Positions 63,851-64,000 of a stretch of 64,000 bases of DNA are shown one piece after another. A program made the translations under genes and the position numbers. Origin of the DNA: Camelus bactrianus (lineage: Eukaryota > Chordata > Mammalia > Artiodactyla > Camelidae); the NCBI RefSeq assembly GCF_048773025.1, contig NC_133570.1, positions 22,480,001-22,544,000 of the forward strand, in the 5' to 3' direction. The notes below the pieces were generated by a model. That model was not told where the DNA came from. It saw nothing but the letters and a program-made list of their open reading frames with translations, and searched no databases. Every line of letters begins with the position of its first letter. Within the stretch, counting starts at the first letter, position 1.

Positions 63851-64000
63851 AGTATGGAGGACCCCCGCGCAGTGTGGGCTCGCATCCTCGCTCTGCCGCT
63901 TACCGTCTGTTGGCTGCGCAAGTTGTCTAATTTCTGGGCGCTGTGCTGTAGGGATTGAGGTCCCCCATCTACCCGGTCACCGCAGGTAGGGACGTGCCGC

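Overview
This window is vertebrate nuclear DNA, almost certainly from a camelid (camel, alpaca or llama). Spliced genes match mammalian chr22q11-type genes. The many short interspersed elements (SINEs) with a tRNA-like head (A box like TAGCTCAGTGGTAGAGC, B box like GGTTCAATCCCCAG, then a short A/T tail) look like the camelid Vic-type SINE. The species call rests on that SINE and is inference. All gene names come from recalled protein families; no search was run.

Layout, left to right: CHCHD10 (+, 4 coding exons, 860-2469) with a CpG-rich promoter; a C22orf15-like gene (-, 5 coding exons, 3288-4889); about 3.5 kb of old repeats; VPREB3 (+, 2 exons, 8447-9548) with a perfect octamer promoter element; a CpG island at about 10.5-11.0 kb that probably starts ZNF70 (+, one coding exon, 13738-15084); about 11 kb without recognisable genes (AT-rich old repeats, LINE/SINE fragments, minisatellites); IGLL1/lambda5 (-, 3 exons, 26708-30705); VPREB1 (-, 2 exons, 35861-36399); a repeat-rich gap holding LTR fossils and DNA-transposon fragments; a CpG island at about 41.65-42.15 kb; and TOP3B (+, 17 coding exons, 48361-61951), whose first intron holds a 2.6 kb LINE-1. 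The right end is non-coding with one more LTR fossil.

Functionally the window joins all three surrogate-light-chain-related genes (VPREB1, IGLL1, VPREB3) within 28 kb. VPREB1 and IGLL1 proteins pair to form the surrogate light chain of the pre-B-cell receptor; VPREB3 is a related chaperone-like chain. VPREB1 and IGLL1 lie in the same direction 5.2 kb apart, as in mouse and unlike human, where the lambda locus separates them. The other genes are unrelated neighbours: a mitochondrial CX9C protein, a zinc-finger factor and a type IA topoisomerase.

The most interesting signal is inside IGLL1 exon 2. The J-like part is exactly 38 nt, like a germline lambda J segment. It is directly preceded, within the coding sequence, by a perfect recombination heptamer, a 12-nt spacer and a 7/9 nonamer. 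This IGLL1 may therefore keep a usable 12-RSS (recombination signal sequence) and double as a lambda J-C cassette.
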